Shown here: piece after piece, positions 33,673 through 42,511 of the stretch
Numbering within the stretch: position 1 is the first letter of the stretch
Layout: every line of letters starts with the position of its first letter
Assembly: GCF_000196895.1 (NCBI RefSeq)
Contig: NC_014297.1
Location: forward strand, 1,556,119-1,620,118
From: Halalkalicoccus jeotgali B3
GTDB taxonomy: Archaea > Halobacteriota > Halobacteria > Halobacteriales > Halalkalicoccaceae
Reading direction: 5' to 3'
Length of the DNA: 64,000 bases
The notes under the pieces: model-generated
What the model saw: only the letters and a program-made list of their open reading frames with translations
Told to the model about the DNA's origin: nothing
The model's database searches: none
Position numbers and translations under genes: made by a program

Positions 33673-34848
33673 TCAATTCACGGCGGTGTCGATCGCCTGC
33701 TCCAGATCCGCGATCTGATCCTCGACGTTCTCAAGGCCGACACTTACTCGAATGAGGCTGTCGGTAAGGCCGGCCGCAATGCGCTCTTCTTTGGGGATCG
33801 CCGCGTGGGTCATCGGCGCGGGCTGTTCGATCAGGCTCTCGACGCCGCCGAGGCTCTCGGCGAGCGTGAAGACCTCCGTCTCGGTGACGAGCATGCTCGC
33901 CTGTTCGAGCGAGCCATCGAGTTCGAAACTGAGCATTCCGCCGAAATCGTCCATCTGCGTGGCCGCGATCTCGTGACCGGGATGGGATTCGAGGCCGGGA
34001 TAGTAGACCCGCTCGACGGCGTCGTGCTCGTCGAGCCAGCTCGCTATTTTCCGGGCGTTCTCACAGTGGCGGTCCATCCTCACGGGAAGGGTCTTGGTCC
34101 CTCGAAGGACGAGAAAACAGTCGAAGGGACCGGGCGTCGCTCCGACCGAATTCTGGTAGAAGCCCAGTCGATCGTCGAGCTCCTCGTCGTCGGTCACGAG
34201 CGCGCCGGCGACTACGTCCGAATGACCACCGAGATACTTCGTCAAGGAGTGACAGACGACGTCCGCACCGAGTTCGAGCGGGCGCTGGAGATAGGGCGTC
34301 GCGAAGGTGTTGTCGATGGCACAGAGCGCATCGTGTGCGTGGGCGATCTCGCTGGCTCCCGCGATGTCGACGACACTCATCAGGGGGTTGGTCGGGGTTT
34401 CGAGCCAGAGCAGTTCTGTGTCCTCTTCGAAGGCGTCCTCGATCTCCGAGAGGTCGGTCATGTCCACGAACGAAAAGTCGATGTCGTACTCCTCGTAGAC
34501 CTGCGTGAAGATGCGGTGAGTGCCGCCGTAGACGTCCTCACCGGTGACGACGTGATCGCCCGATTCGAGCAAGTTGAGAACCGTGTTGATCGCGCCCATC
34601 CCCGAGGAGAAGGCCCGACCATACGCCCCACCTTCGAGTGAGGCGAGGTTCGCCTCAAGATCCGTACGGGTGGGATTCCCGGTGCGTGAGTACTCGTAGC
34701 CCCGGTGCTCGCCGGGAGCGTCCTGAACGTACGTGGAGTTCGCGTGGATCGGCGTCATCAGCGCGCCGGTCTCGTCATCAGGGGTCTGGCCGGCGTGGAC
34801 CGCGCGGGTCTCGATTCGTTTCTCGGTTGGGCCCTCGGAATCGTCCAT
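33673..34848 (-). CDS. Cystathionine gamma-synthase/lyase-family PLP enzyme
   Basis: A 391-residue Cys/Met-metabolism PLP enzyme. Family motifs: TRAVHAGQTPD near residue 13, YEYSRTGNPTR near 50, SSGMGAI near 78, DNTFATPYLQRPL near 175 and the PLP lysine in HSLTKYLGGHSD near 200. Members do cystathionine gamma-synthase, gamma-lyase or related sulfhydrylase chemistry; sequence reading alone does not separate these. The ATG at 34848 (MDDSEGP) gives the usual N-terminus. Confidence 0.9.
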   Translation of the reverse strand: MDDSEGPTEKRIETRAVHAGQTPDDETGALMTPIHANSTYVQDAPGEHRGYEYSRTGNPTRTDLEANLASLEGGAYGRAFSSGMGAINTVLNLLESGDHVVTGEDVYGGTHRIFTQVYEEYDIDFSFVDMTDLSEIEDAFEEDTELLWLETPTNPLMSVVDIAGASEIAHAHDALCAIDNTFATPYLQRPLELGADVVCHSLTKYLGGHSDVVAGALVTDDEELDDRLGFYQNSVGATPGPFDCFLVLRGTKTLPVRMDRHCENARKIASWLDEHDAVERVYYPGLESHPGHEIAATQMDDFGGMLSFELDGSLEQASMLVTETEVFTLAESLGGVESLIEQPAPMTHAAIPKEERIAAGLTDSLIRVSVGLENVEDQIADLEQAIDTAVN

Positions 34849-34936
34849 ACCCCCTCTCGTGTGGCGGGGCCGATTACTCTTGTCGTCGGCGTTCGCTGGT
34901 CGGTACTCTATTAACACCTCATACACAACCCGGCAC

Positions 34937-35335
34937 ATGCGAACGGAAGCGAAGATCCTCGTATTCGATATCGGCGTCTCGCTGCTCGGCATACTCAGTA
35001 TCGCCTTCAGTTGGTGGATTCAACGCCAACACGACGGGGCTTCCGAGTGGGGACCGTTTTCGTTTCGAGAGGCGATACTGGGTGCAACCTCGTCGATAGC
35101 GGTTTCATATGTGTCCGATCACGACTGGTGGGGGGTCCGTCGGAGTCGCAAACGAAGGACGCTGCTCTCGCTCGGCTGGAACGTCTTGTTCCAAAAGCAC
35201 ACCTCGGAGTCCGACTGGTCGTTCGGTCTCGGTAGCGTGCTCGGATCGCTCAGCTATCGGATCTGGTTTGGCATCGTCCGTCCGATCCCCGAACCTCGGC
35301 TGACGTATCGCGGGTTTCTGCGCCGACGGAGCTGA
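34937..35335 (+). CDS. Small membrane-associated protein, unrecognised
   Basis: A 132-residue protein from an ATG at 34937, divergent from the cystathionine synthase gene. It has one clear hydrophobic segment (ILVFDIGVSLLGILSIAFSWW) near the start and a Trp/Arg-rich remainder. The composition is less acidic than most proteins here, so the gene call is moderate. Nothing suggests a function. Confidence 0.5.
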   Translation: MRTEAKILVFDIGVSLLGILSIAFSWWIQRQHDGASEWGPFSFREAILGATSSIAVSYVSDHDWWGVRRSRKRRTLLSLGWNVLFQKHTSESDWSFGLGSVLGSLSYRIWFGIVRPIPEPRLTYRGFLRRRS

Positions 35336-35374
35336 CACGCTCGCTCCGGCCGTCGACACCCGCGGATCATACGA

Positions 35375-35381
35375 TTTATAA
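35375..35381 (+). promoter_or_regulatory. TATA-like box of the L21e operon
   Basis: TTTATAA about 30 bases before the rpl21e ATG. Confidence 0.6.
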
Positions 35382-35410
35382 CCGTCACGGGGTAACTCGT
35401 CGGTACGACT

Positions 35411-35701
35411 ATGCCGAGTTCAAACGGACCCCTCAACGGCACACGTAAGAAGCTCTCGAACCACCCGCGCGAGCGCGGTACCTCCCCGCCACAGCGCGCG
35501 GTCACTCGCTTCGAGGAGGGCCAGCGCGTCCACCTCAAGATCGACCCGAGCGTCCCCGACGGGCGCTTCCATCCCCGATTCAACGGCCACACCGGCGTCG
35601 TCGCCGGCGAGCAGGGCACGGCCTACAAGGTCGAGATCACCGACGGCGGCAAGCGAAAGACCCTGATCGCAAAGCCCGCCCACCTGCGCGCTCAGGAATG
35701 A
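35411..35701 (+). CDS. rpl21e: 50S ribosomal protein L21e
   Basis: A 96-residue ribosomal protein ([20 protein letters not shown]) with the SH3-like core [21 protein letters not shown]. It is the first gene of an L21e-RpoF unit conserved in archaea; its stop overlaps the rpoF ATG. Confidence 0.95.
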   Translation: MPSSNGPLNGTRKKLSNHPRERGTSPPQRAVTRFEEGQRVHLKIDPSVPDGRFHPRFNGHTGVVAGEQGTAYKVEITDGGKRKTLIAKPAHLRAQE

Positions 35702-36054
35702 CGATCTTCAAGGAGGTACTCGGCGAGGAGTATCTCACCGTCTCGGAGACCAAGGCGTTGCTCTCGGAGGTCGAAGCCGAGCGTGCTGCCGATCCCGATC
35801 GGGAGATGCGCTATGAACTCGCGCGTGCGATCGAGCACGTCAACCGCTTTACCGTCCTCTCGCCGGAGGACGCCCAGGCGCTTGTCTCGGACCTTGAGGC
35901 CCTCGAGAAGGTCAACGAGTCGACGGCCTACAAGATCGCCGACCTCCTGCCGCGGGACCGGGACGAACTGCGATCCGTCTACGCCCAAGAGCGCTATTCG
36001 CTCTCGGGTGAGGAACTCGACGAGGTCCTAAACGTCGTCTCGCAGTACGCGTAA
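35698..36054 (+). CDS. rpoF: RNA polymerase subunit F (Rpb4-like)
   Basis: A 118-residue stalk subunit that pairs with RpoE (Rpb7) and contacts exiting RNA. Helical throughout, with the family segments [30 protein letters not shown] and an HRDC-like end ([20 protein letters not shown]). Its ATG overlaps the L21e stop, so the two are translated together, as in most archaea. Confidence 0.92.
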   Translation: MTIFKEVLGEEYLTVSETKALLSEVEAERAADPDREMRYELARAIEHVNRFTVLSPEDAQALVSDLEALEKVNESTAYKIADLLPRDRDELRSVYAQERYSLSGEELDEVLNVVSQYA

Positions 36055-36065
36055 GTCGGCCGACC

Positions 36066-36072
36066 GTTTAAG
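36066..36072 (+). promoter_or_regulatory. TATA-like box of the DUF655 gene
   Basis: GTTTAAG 24-30 bases before the ATG at 36096, which also argues for that start over one 24 bases upstream. Confidence 0.55.
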
Positions 36073-36095
36073 TGGCCGCTTCGCGTACAACCGCC

Positions 36096-36662
36096 ATGAG
36101 CGAGAGCGACGTTACCCCCTCGGAGGACGCGATCGTCCTCGATTATCTCCCCCATGGCCGCGCCGACGACGACCGGCCCGGCTATCAGAAACCGCCGATC
36201 GCGTTCGCCCTCGATGGGGATGAGTTCTCCCTCCACGAGTTGACGCTCACCGACGACGCCGACCTCAAGATCGGGGACCGGTTCGATGTCTCGACCCCGC
36301 CCGAGGGCGTCGATAGCGTTCGCCCAATCGAGTACGGCGACCTCTCGGGGGGCGCCCGATCGGAACTGGAGTACGTCATCGAAGACCTCATCGACGAGGA
36401 GGAAGACCGGTTCGTCGCCATCTACAACGAGGCCCAGCCGATCACCCTCCGACTCCATCAGCTCAATCTGCTGCCGGGGATCGGCAAGAAACTCAGAAAC
36501 ACGATCCTCGACGAGCGAAAGCGAAAGCCCTTCGAGAGCTTCGAGGAGATCGACGAGCGAGTCACCGGTCTGCACGACCCGAAAAGCGTGCTCGTCGACC
36601 GGATCCTCGAGGAACTGCGCGAGGACGAACTCAAATACCGGCTGTTCGCCCGCGGGGAATAA
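36096..36662 (+). CDS. DUF655 RNA-binding protein
   Basis: A 188-residue protein of the archaeal DUF655 family. Residues 1-110 form an OB-like N-terminal domain (AIVLDYLPHGR, AFALDGDEFSLHELTL), followed by a helix-hairpin-helix segment, LNLLPGIGKKLRNTILDERK near residue 130, and FESFEEIDERV. The family always travels with rpl21e, rpoF and ksgA, so a role in RNA or ribosome maturation is likely but not shown. Confidence 0.9.
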   Translation: MSESDVTPSEDAIVLDYLPHGRADDDRPGYQKPPIAFALDGDEFSLHELTLTDDADLKIGDRFDVSTPPEGVDSVRPIEYGDLSGGARSELEYVIEDLIDEEEDRFVAIYNEAQPITLRLHQLNLLPGIGKKLRNTILDERKRKPFESFEEIDERVTGLHDPKSVLVDRILEELREDELKYRLFARGE

Positions 36663-36700
36663 CGAGAGGTTTACACCGAACGGCCGTCTACGCCCGAAAA

Positions 36701-37534
36701 ATGAGAGACCCGGACGGACTGCTCGCGCGTGCGGGCGTTCGCGGCGATCCGAACGCCGACCAGCACTTCCTCATCGACGACCGGGTGCTCGACCGGCTCC
36801 CGACGTATGCCACGGCGATCGACGCTGACCTCTCGCACGTACTGGAGATCGGCGCCGGTCCCGGCGCGCTGACCGACCGGCTCTGTCGCGTCGCGGACCG
36901 CGTCACCGCCGTCGAGCGCGATCCCGACCTCGTCTCGTTTCTCCGCCGCGAGTTCGCCGACGAGATCGCCGACGGGACGCTTTCGGTGGTCGAGGGCGAC
37001 GCTCTCGACGTATCGCTTCCGGAGTTCACGGCCTGTCTCTCGAACCTGCCCTACGGCGTCTCGAGTCAGATCGCCTTTCGACTGTTTCCCAGAAAGCGCC
37101 CGCTCGTGTTGATGTTCCAGCGGGAGTTCGCAGAGCGGATGGTGGCCGAACCGAACACGCCCGAGTACGGCCGCCTCTCGGTGTCAGCACAGCACTACGC
37201 CGATCCCGAGATCGTCGAGACCGTCCCGAAGGAGGCCTTTTCGCCCCCGCCGGCGGTCGAGAGCGCACTCGTCCGGGCGCGCCCGAGAGATCCCGAGTAC
37301 ACCGTCTCGGACGAGGCCTTCTTCCTCCGATTCGTCAAGGCGCTGTTCACCCAGCGACGAAAGACCCTTCGGAACGCGATCCGCAACACGGGCCACATCT
37401 CCGGACTCGAGGATCCCGATGCGGTCGTCGAGGCGGCCGACGAGGACCTCATGGGGAGGCGGGCGGGGACCCTGGCCCCGACGGAGTTCGCCGCGCTCTG
37501 TGAACTGGCGCTCGAGCGGGGTGAGCCGGGGTGA
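36701..37534 (+). CDS. ksgA: 16S rRNA adenine dimethyltransferase KsgA/Dim1
   Basis: A 277-residue SAM methyltransferase that dimethylates the two adjacent adenines in the last helix of 16S rRNA. Signature parts: DQHFLIDDRVLDRL near residue 20, SAM motif LEIGAGPGALTDRL near 48, and the catalytic NLPYGVSS near 113. The C-terminal domain with QRRKTLRNAI near 215 is present. The TGA overlaps the MscS GTG. Confidence 0.95.
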   Translation: MRDPDGLLARAGVRGDPNADQHFLIDDRVLDRLPTYATAIDADLSHVLEIGAGPGALTDRLCRVADRVTAVERDPDLVSFLRREFADEIADGTLSVVEGDALDVSLPEFTACLSNLPYGVSSQIAFRLFPRKRPLVLMFQREFAERMVAEPNTPEYGRLSVSAQHYADPEIVETVPKEAFSPPPAVESALVRARPRDPEYTVSDEAFFLRFVKALFTQRRKTLRNAIRNTGHISGLEDPDAVVEAADEDLMGRRAGTLAPTEFAALCELALERGEPG

Positions 37535-38646
37535 ACGAGTTGCTCGCGGGGTTGGACGTACTGGCCGAGCGCTACCCGGCGGTGCCGACGCGGATCGCGA
37601 TCACGCTTCTGGCTATCGGGGTCGTCTCGCTGGTGAGTTGGAGCGTCGCCCGTCTGCGTCGGTTCCCCGAGGACGAGGTGCACTCGACGGTCGTTGATCT
37701 GGCGGGCTCGATCGTCATCGCCGGCTCGCTCGTGGGCGCGACCGCCGTCGTGATCGGGGTCTGGGGGCAGGCGAGCACAGTCGCGTTCGCGCTCGCCCGG
37801 GCGAACGTCGACACCGCGACGTTCGGGCGCCTGTTGCTGACCGTCGGCCTGTTCGCCGGAACGCTCGTCTTCGTGCGATTCCTTCGGGGACTGATCTCGG
37901 AGTTGCTGAGCGGTCACGAGACGGTCAGCGAACACCAACTCGAGGTGACCTACCGGCTCACGCAGATCGGAAGCTACATCCTCGCCGTCCTCGTCGCCCT
38001 CGGCCTCTGGAACGTCGACCTGAGCGGGCTGTTGATCGGGGCGGGCGTGCTGGGGGCGATCCTCGGGCTCGCGGCCCAGCAGACGCTCGCGTCGATCTTC
38101 GCGGGGTTCGTCCTCATGTTCTCGCGGCCCTTCGAGATCGGCGACTGGATCGAGATCAGCGATCAGGAGGGAATCGTCAGCGACATCACCATCGTCAGCA
38201 CCCGGATCCAGACGTTCGACGGCGAATACGTGATCGTCCCCAACGACGAGGTGAGCGCCCAGACGATCAACAACCGCTCGAAAAAGGGCCGCCTTCGCCT
38301 TCGGGTCCCGGTCGGGGTCGATTACGATACCGATCTGGACCGGGCCGAGTCGGTCATCCGAGAGGCGATCGACGACCTCGAATTGCTCATGCGGGTCCCC
38401 ACCCCCCAGATCGTCGTCACGGAGTTCGGCGACTCCTCGATCGACTTCGAGGTCCGCTTCTGGATCGACAAGCCGAGCGCCCGGCGACGCTGGCGGGCCA
38501 AACAGGCCGTGATCAAGGCGATCAACGCCGCCTTCGACCGCGAGGACGTCTCGATCCCGTTCCCACAGCGCGAACTGTCGGGTCGCCACGGGACCTTCGG
38601 GAACGACGAATCCGCCCCGTCGCGGGCGGCCGAGGGCGACCCGTGA
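37531..38646 (+). CDS. MscS-family mechanosensitive channel
   Basis: A 371-residue channel protein. Four or five N-terminal helices lead to the pore helix and gate GAILGLAAQQTLASIFAGFV near residue 170, then FSRPFEIGDWIEI and the beta domain with PNDEVSAQTINNRSKKGRL. The C-terminal alpha/beta domain is complete. It should release small solutes on osmotic downshock. GTG start overlaps ksgA; the stop overlaps the next GTG, giving a three-gene chain. Confidence 0.92.
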   Translation: MNELLAGLDVLAERYPAVPTRIAITLLAIGVVSLVSWSVARLRRFPEDEVHSTVVDLAGSIVIAGSLVGATAVVIGVWGQASTVAFALARANVDTATFGRLLLTVGLFAGTLVFVRFLRGLISELLSGHETVSEHQLEVTYRLTQIGSYILAVLVALGLWNVDLSGLLIGAGVLGAILGLAAQQTLASIFAGFVLMFSRPFEIGDWIEISDQEGIVSDITIVSTRIQTFDGEYVIVPNDEVSAQTINNRSKKGRLRLRVPVGVDYDTDLDRAESVIREAIDDLELLMRVPTPQIVVTEFGDSSIDFEVRFWIDKPSARRRWRAKQAVIKAINAAFDREDVSIPFPQRELSGRHGTFGNDESAPSRAAEGDP

Positions 38647-39218
38647 CCCGCGATCTGGCCGACCGGCGCGGGGTCGAAACCGAGGTCTACGGGGCCGCCG
38701 AGGACTCCGAACTGCTCGCCGGGGCCGCGGCCGACCTCGTCGGATCCGGGTGGACGGTGCTGGACTGTGGCACCGGTTCGGGACACGTCGGCGTGCGAAT
38801 GAGGAAAGCAGGCGCTCGGGTGATCGCCTCGGACCTCAACCCTCACGCCTGCGAGCGGGCCCGCGAGGCGGGACTCGAAGCCGTCCGAGGGGATCTGCTC
38901 GATCCCTTCCGGTCTGGCGTCTTCGACGCCGTGGCGTTCAATCCACCCTACCTGCCGACCGAACCGGAAACCGAGTGGGACGACTGGATGGAGGTCGCAC
39001 TCTCCGGGGGTCAGTCGGGTCGGGCGGTAATCGAGCCGTTTCTGGACGGGGTGGGACGGGTCCTCGCGCCCGACGGGATCGCCCTGTTGCTCGTCAGCAG
39101 CTTAACGGGCTACGAGTCGGTCCTCGGATACGCCGGGGACCGGGGCTTCGAGACGAGCGTCGTCGCCGAGGAGTCGTTCCCGTTCGAGACGCTCTCGGTG
39201 GTGGCGCTGACGCGGTGA
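38643..39218 (+). CDS. HemK2/Mtq2-type methyltransferase
   Basis: A 191-residue SAM methyltransferase. SAM motif LDCGTGSGHVGVRM near residue 40 and the substrate motif AFNPPYLPT near residue 100 are those of HemK2/Mtq2, which methylates the Gln of the GGQ loop in release factor aRF1. Eukaryotic and Haloferax Mtq2 need Trm112, which is encoded at 2.0 kb. GTG start overlaps the MscS stop. Confidence 0.88.
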   Translation: MTRDLADRRGVETEVYGAAEDSELLAGAAADLVGSGWTVLDCGTGSGHVGVRMRKAGARVIASDLNPHACERAREAGLEAVRGDLLDPFRSGVFDAVAFNPPYLPTEPETEWDDWMEVALSGGQSGRAVIEPFLDGVGRVLAPDGIALLLVSSLTGYESVLGYAGDRGFETSVVAEESFPFETLSVVALTR

Positions 39219-39256
39219 TATCCCATATTACTCATATGCATCACACAGAATAAGAA

Positions 39257-39265
39257 ATATTAAAC
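39257..39265 (+). promoter_or_regulatory. TATA-like box of the metE pair
   Basis: ATATTAAAC lies 26-34 bases before the ATG at 39291 in an otherwise AT-rich gap. This fits a leaderless transcript. Confidence 0.55.
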
Positions 39266-39290
39266 ACTCGCATCACGTAGCGCCGAGGAG

Positions 39291-40280
39291 ATGACCGTAG
39301 TCACGACGACACCGGGATTGTATCCGCTCCCGGACTGGGCGAAGGACTCGCTGTCGAGTCTGAAGGGCCACCAGAAAGGCGACCTGATCGGGGACGACGA
39401 GGACGAGGAGATCACCGCGGTCTACGACGAGGTCCGCGAGGAGTTCCTCGCCGATCAGCGCGAGGCCGGCCTCGACCTCGTCACCGAGGGCCAGGCGCGC
39501 TGGGACGACATGCTCGCCCACCCGCTTGCGGTCCACGAAAACGTCGAAACCCGCGGGATCGTCCGGTACTACGACAACAACAACTTCTATCGCGATCCGG
39601 TCGTGACCGGCGAGCTGACCGAAAGTGGCGACGTCGCACGCGAGCTCGAAACGGCGAGCGAGTACACCGACTCGCTGCAGGCCGTGCTTCCGGGTCCGTA
39701 CTCGCTCGCGGATCTCGCGAGCAACGAACACTACCGCGAGAACGAGTTCCTCGACGTCATCGCCGAGTTCCTCGCCGGCGAGATCGGGGCGTTTCCGGAC
39801 CACGAGACGCTGTTTTTGCTCGAACCCTCGCTGGTCGAGAACTCGCCCGAGGACGGGGAAGACGAGCGCGCAAGCGAGGCGATCGACCGCGTGGCCGCGG
39901 CGACCGACGCCGACGTGATCGTTCACACCTACTGGGGGGCGCTCGAAGAGAAGGTCCACGCCCACCTGCTCGACGCCGACATCGACGCCGTCGGCTACGA
40001 CTTCGTCAGCGACGTCGAGGACAACCTCTACAACATTCAGGAGTACGGCACCAAGGACTCGATCGTGCTCGGCCTGCTCGACGGGCAGAACACACTGGTA
40101 GAAAGCCCCGAGACGATCGCCGAACGGATCGACTGGATCGGCGAGCGCCTGCCCGCCGAGGAGTTCGACACCACCTACGTGAGTACCAACACCGAGCTGT
40201 TCTACCTGCCCGAGAACAAATACAAAGAAAAGCTCGCGGCGCTTGGTGAGGTCGCTGCCCGAGAGGAGGTGACGGCATGA
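39291..40280 (+). CDS. MetE-like protein, N-terminal-type half
   Basis: A 329-residue TIM-barrel protein of the cobalamin-independent methionine synthase family. PGLYPLPDWAKDSL at the start, LVTEGQARWDDM near residue 62 and LPGPYSLADLA near 125 are family wording. It lacks the HxC...C zinc set seen in the next gene, so it is probably a non-catalytic or accessory half. Its TGA overlaps the next ATG (ATGA), and the two halves presumably act as a complex. Haloarchaea commonly carry this split pair. Confidence 0.87.
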   Translation: MTVVTTTPGLYPLPDWAKDSLSSLKGHQKGDLIGDDEDEEITAVYDEVREEFLADQREAGLDLVTEGQARWDDMLAHPLAVHENVETRGIVRYYDNNNFYRDPVVTGELTESGDVARELETASEYTDSLQAVLPGPYSLADLASNEHYRENEFLDVIAEFLAGEIGAFPDHETLFLLEPSLVENSPEDGEDERASEAIDRVAAATDADVIVHTYWGALEEKVHAHLLDADIDAVGYDFVSDVEDNLYNIQEYGTKDSIVLGLLDGQNTLVESPETIAERIDWIGERLPAEEFDTTYVSTNTELFYLPENKYKEKLAALGEVAAREEVTA

Positions 40281-41338
40281 ACAATCGAGAACAGTTTCGT
40301 CGACCGGATCACGACAACGAGACGTTCATCCTCACCACCGTCGTCGGCAGCTACCCCAAGCCGAAATGGCTCCACCGGGTTCGTGACCTCTGGGAGGACG
40401 AGGAAGCGAACTTCGACGACGAGAACTGGGCGGAGGCCACCGACGACGCCGCCCGTGTCATCACCGACGAACACGAGCGCGCCGGGCTCGACGTGCTGGT
40501 CGACGGCGAAGTTCGACGCAACGAGATGGTCGAGTTCTTCGCCCACCGGATCGAGGGCTACGAGTTTAACGGCCCCGTCAAGGTCTGGGGACACAACTAC
40601 TTCGATAAGCCCTCGGTCACCCGCGAGGTCGCCTACGACGAGAGCTGGCTGGTAGAGGAGTACGAATTCGCCGCCGACCTCACCGACAGGCCAGTGAAGG
40701 TCCCGATCACGGGGCCGTACACGCTGGCGAACTGGTCGTTCAACGAGGCCTACGAGACCGAGGAGGAACTGGTCTACGATCTGGCCGACCTCGTCAACGA
40801 GGAGATCGAAAAGCTCGTCGAGGCCGGCGCACGCTACATCCAGATCGACGAGCCCGCACTGGCGACGACGCCCGACGACCACGCGATCGTCGGCAAGGCT
40901 TTAGAGCGTATCGCCGAGGACATCCACGAGGACGTCTATCTGGGGCTGCACGTCTGTTACGGCGACTATTCGAGAATTTACCCCGAGATCCTCGACTATC
41001 CGGTCGACGAGTACGACCTCGAACTCGCCAACGGCGACTACGAGCAACTCGACGTCTTCACCGACCACGAGTTCACCGGCAACCTCGCGCTGGGCGTCAC
41101 CGACGTCCACGTCGCCGAGGTCGAGTCGGTCGCGGAGATCAAGGAGAACATTTTGAAGGGTCTCGAAGTGGTCCCGGCGGATCGACTGACGATCTCGCCC
41201 GACTGTGGGCTGAAGCTACTGCCGCGTGACATCGCGTACGGGAAGATGGCGAACATGGTACAGGCCGCCCGCGAGGTCGAAGCCGAGATCGACAACGGCG
41301 AGATCGAGGTCGCGCGCACGCCTGCGAGCGCGGACTGA
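40277..41338 (+). CDS. metE: Methionine synthase, cobalamin-independent (MetE catalytic half)
   Basis: A 353-residue protein with the MetE catalytic barrel: VVGSYPKPKWL near residue 16, EVRRNEMVEFFA near 76, the zinc ligands His and Cys in GLHVCYGD near 218 and a further Cys in ISPDCGLK near 312, and QIDEPALA near 196. It transfers a methyl group to homocysteine. In archaea the methyl donor is probably not the triglutamate folate of the bacterial enzyme but a corrinoid or other carrier. It has a coupled start with the upstream half. Confidence 0.9.
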   Translation: MNNREQFRRPDHDNETFILTTVVGSYPKPKWLHRVRDLWEDEEANFDDENWAEATDDAARVITDEHERAGLDVLVDGEVRRNEMVEFFAHRIEGYEFNGPVKVWGHNYFDKPSVTREVAYDESWLVEEYEFAADLTDRPVKVPITGPYTLANWSFNEAYETEEELVYDLADLVNEEIEKLVEAGARYIQIDEPALATTPDDHAIVGKALERIAEDIHEDVYLGLHVCYGDYSRIYPEILDYPVDEYDLELANGDYEQLDVFTDHEFTGNLALGVTDVHVAEVESVAEIKENILKGLEVVPADRLTISPDCGLKLLPRDIAYGKMANMVQAAREVEAEIDNGEIEVARTPASAD

Positions 41339-41398
41339 AGCCGGACCGGCCGACCACGACCTGCGTCCCTTTTCATTCGCGCGCCCGTTTCGAAGCGC

Positions 41399-42403
41399 AT
41401 GAGTTACGACGAACTGTCCGAGGTGCTCGCGTCCGAGAACGGGACCCGGACGATCACTGCCTTCCCGGACGGCAGCGTCGATGTCTACTACAGTGCCTAC
41501 GACGTCCACGGCGACCCCATCGAGGACAGAGCGGGGTTCGCAGAACGCCTCCTAGAGGACCCGCCGGCGTTTCCCGTCACGCGCGAGTCGACCGAGCCCG
41601 GCGGGCAGGCGGTCAACACGGCGATCCAGGCCGACGCGCTCGGCGATTCCGTGACTCTGTTCGGCCACCTCGACCATCCCGCCTTCGAGGGGCTCGGCTT
41701 CGAGACGCGATCGATGGGTGAGCCCTCGCGCGTCGCGGTCTATCCCTTCGACGAGGACGTGCTCTTCGCCGAGCGATCCCCCGAACTCGCGGCGTGGACG
41801 CTCGGCGATCTCCGTACCGCAGCGGCCGATTTCGAGGGCGCGCTCGAAGCCGACGTCGTCTCCTGTGGCAACTGGGTATCGGTCACCGGGATGACGGAGG
41901 TGCTTCGAGGGCTGGCCGTGGAGTCGATCGACGGCAACGCGTTCCTGTTCGATCCGGGAGCGATCTCGATCCGTTCTGAGGGGGCGATCCACGAGCTGTT
42001 CTCGGCGCTCGCCGGCCTTGAATCGACTTACGACGTCGTGTTGAGCGTCAACGGTACGGAGCTTGCGGCCGGGGCGGCGGCACTCGGTTTCTCCGGCGGT
42101 CGACGCGAACGACTTTCGGCGCTCAGATCCGAGACGGGGATCTCCGCGGCGGTACTCCACGCTGGCTCGGCGGCAGTCGCGGCCACCCCCGAGGGCGTCG
42201 TTTCCGTCCCTACTCGACCCGTCGAAGAACCGGTCCGGGAAACGGGGGCCGGCGACCGGTTCGATGCCGGCCTCGCCTACGCGCTCGCGCGCGACTGGGA
42301 CTGGGATCTCGCGCTCGCGCTGGGCAACGCGTGTGCGGCCCACTACGTCGCGACGGCCCGGACGGCCGATCGAGAGACGCTGCGGGCGCGACTCCGATCA
42401 TGA
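41399..42403 (+). CDS. PfkB-family sugar kinase
   Basis: A 334-residue ribokinase-fold protein. The anion-hole/catalytic motif ETGAGDRFDAGLAYAL near residue 280 contains the base Asp, and the N-terminal PGGQAVNTAIQADALG near residue 63 matches PfkB signature 1. The middle DVVSCGNWVSVTGMT resembles ADP- or ATP-dependent sugar kinases. The substrate cannot be named; adjacency to metE gives no clue. Confidence 0.85.
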   Translation: MSYDELSEVLASENGTRTITAFPDGSVDVYYSAYDVHGDPIEDRAGFAERLLEDPPAFPVTRESTEPGGQAVNTAIQADALGDSVTLFGHLDHPAFEGLGFETRSMGEPSRVAVYPFDEDVLFAERSPELAAWTLGDLRTAAADFEGALEADVVSCGNWVSVTGMTEVLRGLAVESIDGNAFLFDPGAISIRSEGAIHELFSALAGLESTYDVVLSVNGTELAAGAAALGFSGGRRERLSALRSETGISAAVLHAGSAAVAATPEGVVSVPTRPVEEPVRETGAGDRFDAGLAYALARDWDWDLALALGNACAAHYVATARTADRETLRARLRS

Positions 42404-42511
42404 CCGACACGATAGGAGGTGAATGGAGCTCCCCGACCCCATTTGCGCGCGGATCGATCCGTGGCTGCATGAACCATTAAGTGAGTCTGTGTGCCCTTTC
42501 TAGGCGATTCG

